Shown in pieces: positions 63,598-64,000 of a stretch of 64,000 nucleotides of DNA. How positions within the stretch are numbered: position 1 is the stretch's first letter; every line of letters begins with the position of its first letter. The DNA comes from Methanobacterium sp. (lineage in GTDB: Archaea > Methanobacteriota > Methanobacteria > Methanobacteriales > Methanobacteriaceae), in the NCBI GenBank assembly GCA_018263005.1, contig JADFDH010000005.1:88195-152194 (forward strand), in the 5' to 3' direction. Both the position numbers and the translations under genes were made by a program. Below the pieces are notes generated by a model. It ran no database searches. It had not been told where the DNA came from and saw nothing but the letters and a program-made list of their open reading frames with translations.

Positions 63598-64000
63598 ATG
63601 AGTAGAAATCCTTCAATGAAAGTTGAGAAATGGATTACTAGCGAAGAGTTGAAAAGACGTATCAGAGAAAAGGAAAAGGATGTTAAGGTTTTAAACCGGT
63701 TGCATTTCATGAATTATCTGTACAGTGATTGTAGTGTTCCTGAAGCAAGCGAAAAACTAGGAATAACAAAGGTTACAGGTTATAATTGGCTGGAAAGATG
63801 GAATGAAGATGGTTATGAAGGTCTCATCCCACGTTTTGCTGGAGGAAGACCATCTAAGCTAACAGACACAGAAAAACGTCAACTAAAAGAAACATTAAAA
63901 GAAAGAGACGATTGGACCACTAAAGAAATTCGTAAACTTATCTGCGACCGATTTGGTGTTGAATACAGCTTAAAACAGGTGGGAATCATTCTTAGAAACA
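63598..64000 (+). mobile_element. IS630-type transposase, N-terminal part
   Basis: An open frame from the ATG at 63598 runs off the right edge. It encodes an N-terminal helix-turn-helix (ASEKLGITKVTGYNWLERW, then GYEGLIPRFAGGRPSKL) and a second one (LKERDDWTTKEIRKLICDRFG), the usual start of IS630-family transposases. The DDE domain lies beyond the window, so intactness cannot be judged, and no inverted repeat could be fixed. Confidence 0.8.

Overview
The window is chromosomal DNA of a low-GC hydrogenotrophic methanogen of the Methanobacteriales, most likely a Methanobacterium. The evidence is the gene content: archaeal replication factor C, HMG-CoA reductase for isoprenoid lipids, a MvhAG-like [NiFe] hydrogenase pair, thiol:fumarate reductase subunit B, 2-phosphoglycerate kinase (cyclic 2,3-diphosphoglycerate synthesis), indolepyruvate:ferredoxin oxidoreductase, SepF/MinD division proteins, AT-rich TATA-type promoters and GGTGAT-type ribosome binding sites. 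No tRNA, rRNA or CRISPR array was seen.

Layout. 0-10 kb: housekeeping and envelope genes (VIT1-type transporter fragment, hmgA, sucD, an unknown conserved gene, aroD with a signal peptidase-like gene, htpX, then a divergent DedA/DUF368 pair, a GXGXG beta-helix protein and a membrane-anchored phosphoesterase). 10-15 kb: rfcL, rfcS and a repeat-rich roadblock protein. 15-18.3 kb: a compact hydrogenase operon (ferredoxin, V4R protein, small subunit, large subunit). 18.4-24.7 kb: the coupled operon rnz-mscS-sortase, nadC, a tailed histone-fold-like protein, ZPR1 zinc finger, 2PGK and a stand-alone roadblock protein. 24.8-29.6 kb: DUF1611, SepF, a roadblock-era linker protein with PEPV repeats and two MinD paralogues, which looks like a cell-division or polarity locus. 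29.7-39.9 kb: sugar/nucleoside kinase, TatD-like hydrolase, small regulators, glyS, dcd, DUF1512, a SPOUT methyltransferase, tfrB and two metallopeptidase-like genes. 40-47.3 kb: iorAB, a regulator, an ABC exporter, an ACT protein and a phenylacetate-CoA ligase, which together suggest uptake or reuse of aryl acids for aromatic amino acids.

From about 47 to 64 kb the region is more accessory: transporters (SSS, MFS, DUF389, CPA2), a metallo-beta-lactamase-fold hydrolase, DUF3795, malate dehydrogenase, a sortase-substrate-like surface protein, an AttH/CrtC-like protein, a phosphoesterase with an Ig-like domain and an IS630-type transposase running off the end. Gaps here are wider and hold a decayed DUF3795 copy, gene remnants and a dispersed repeat of about 45-55 bp that resembles the 3' end of the MBL-fold gene.

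Functional links: Mdh, TfrB and SucD are all steps of the reductive branch from oxaloacetate to succinyl-CoA. DedA and DUF368 are both families shown in bacteria to recycle polyprenyl-phosphate carriers, and here they sit side by side in a lineage that makes pseudomurein. The most unusual items are the histone-fold protein with an acidic tail (22108-22650), the hydrogenase operon without its usual electron-transfer partner subunits, the SepF/MinD/MinD-like locus with a changed Walker A lysine, and the DedA/DUF368 pair.
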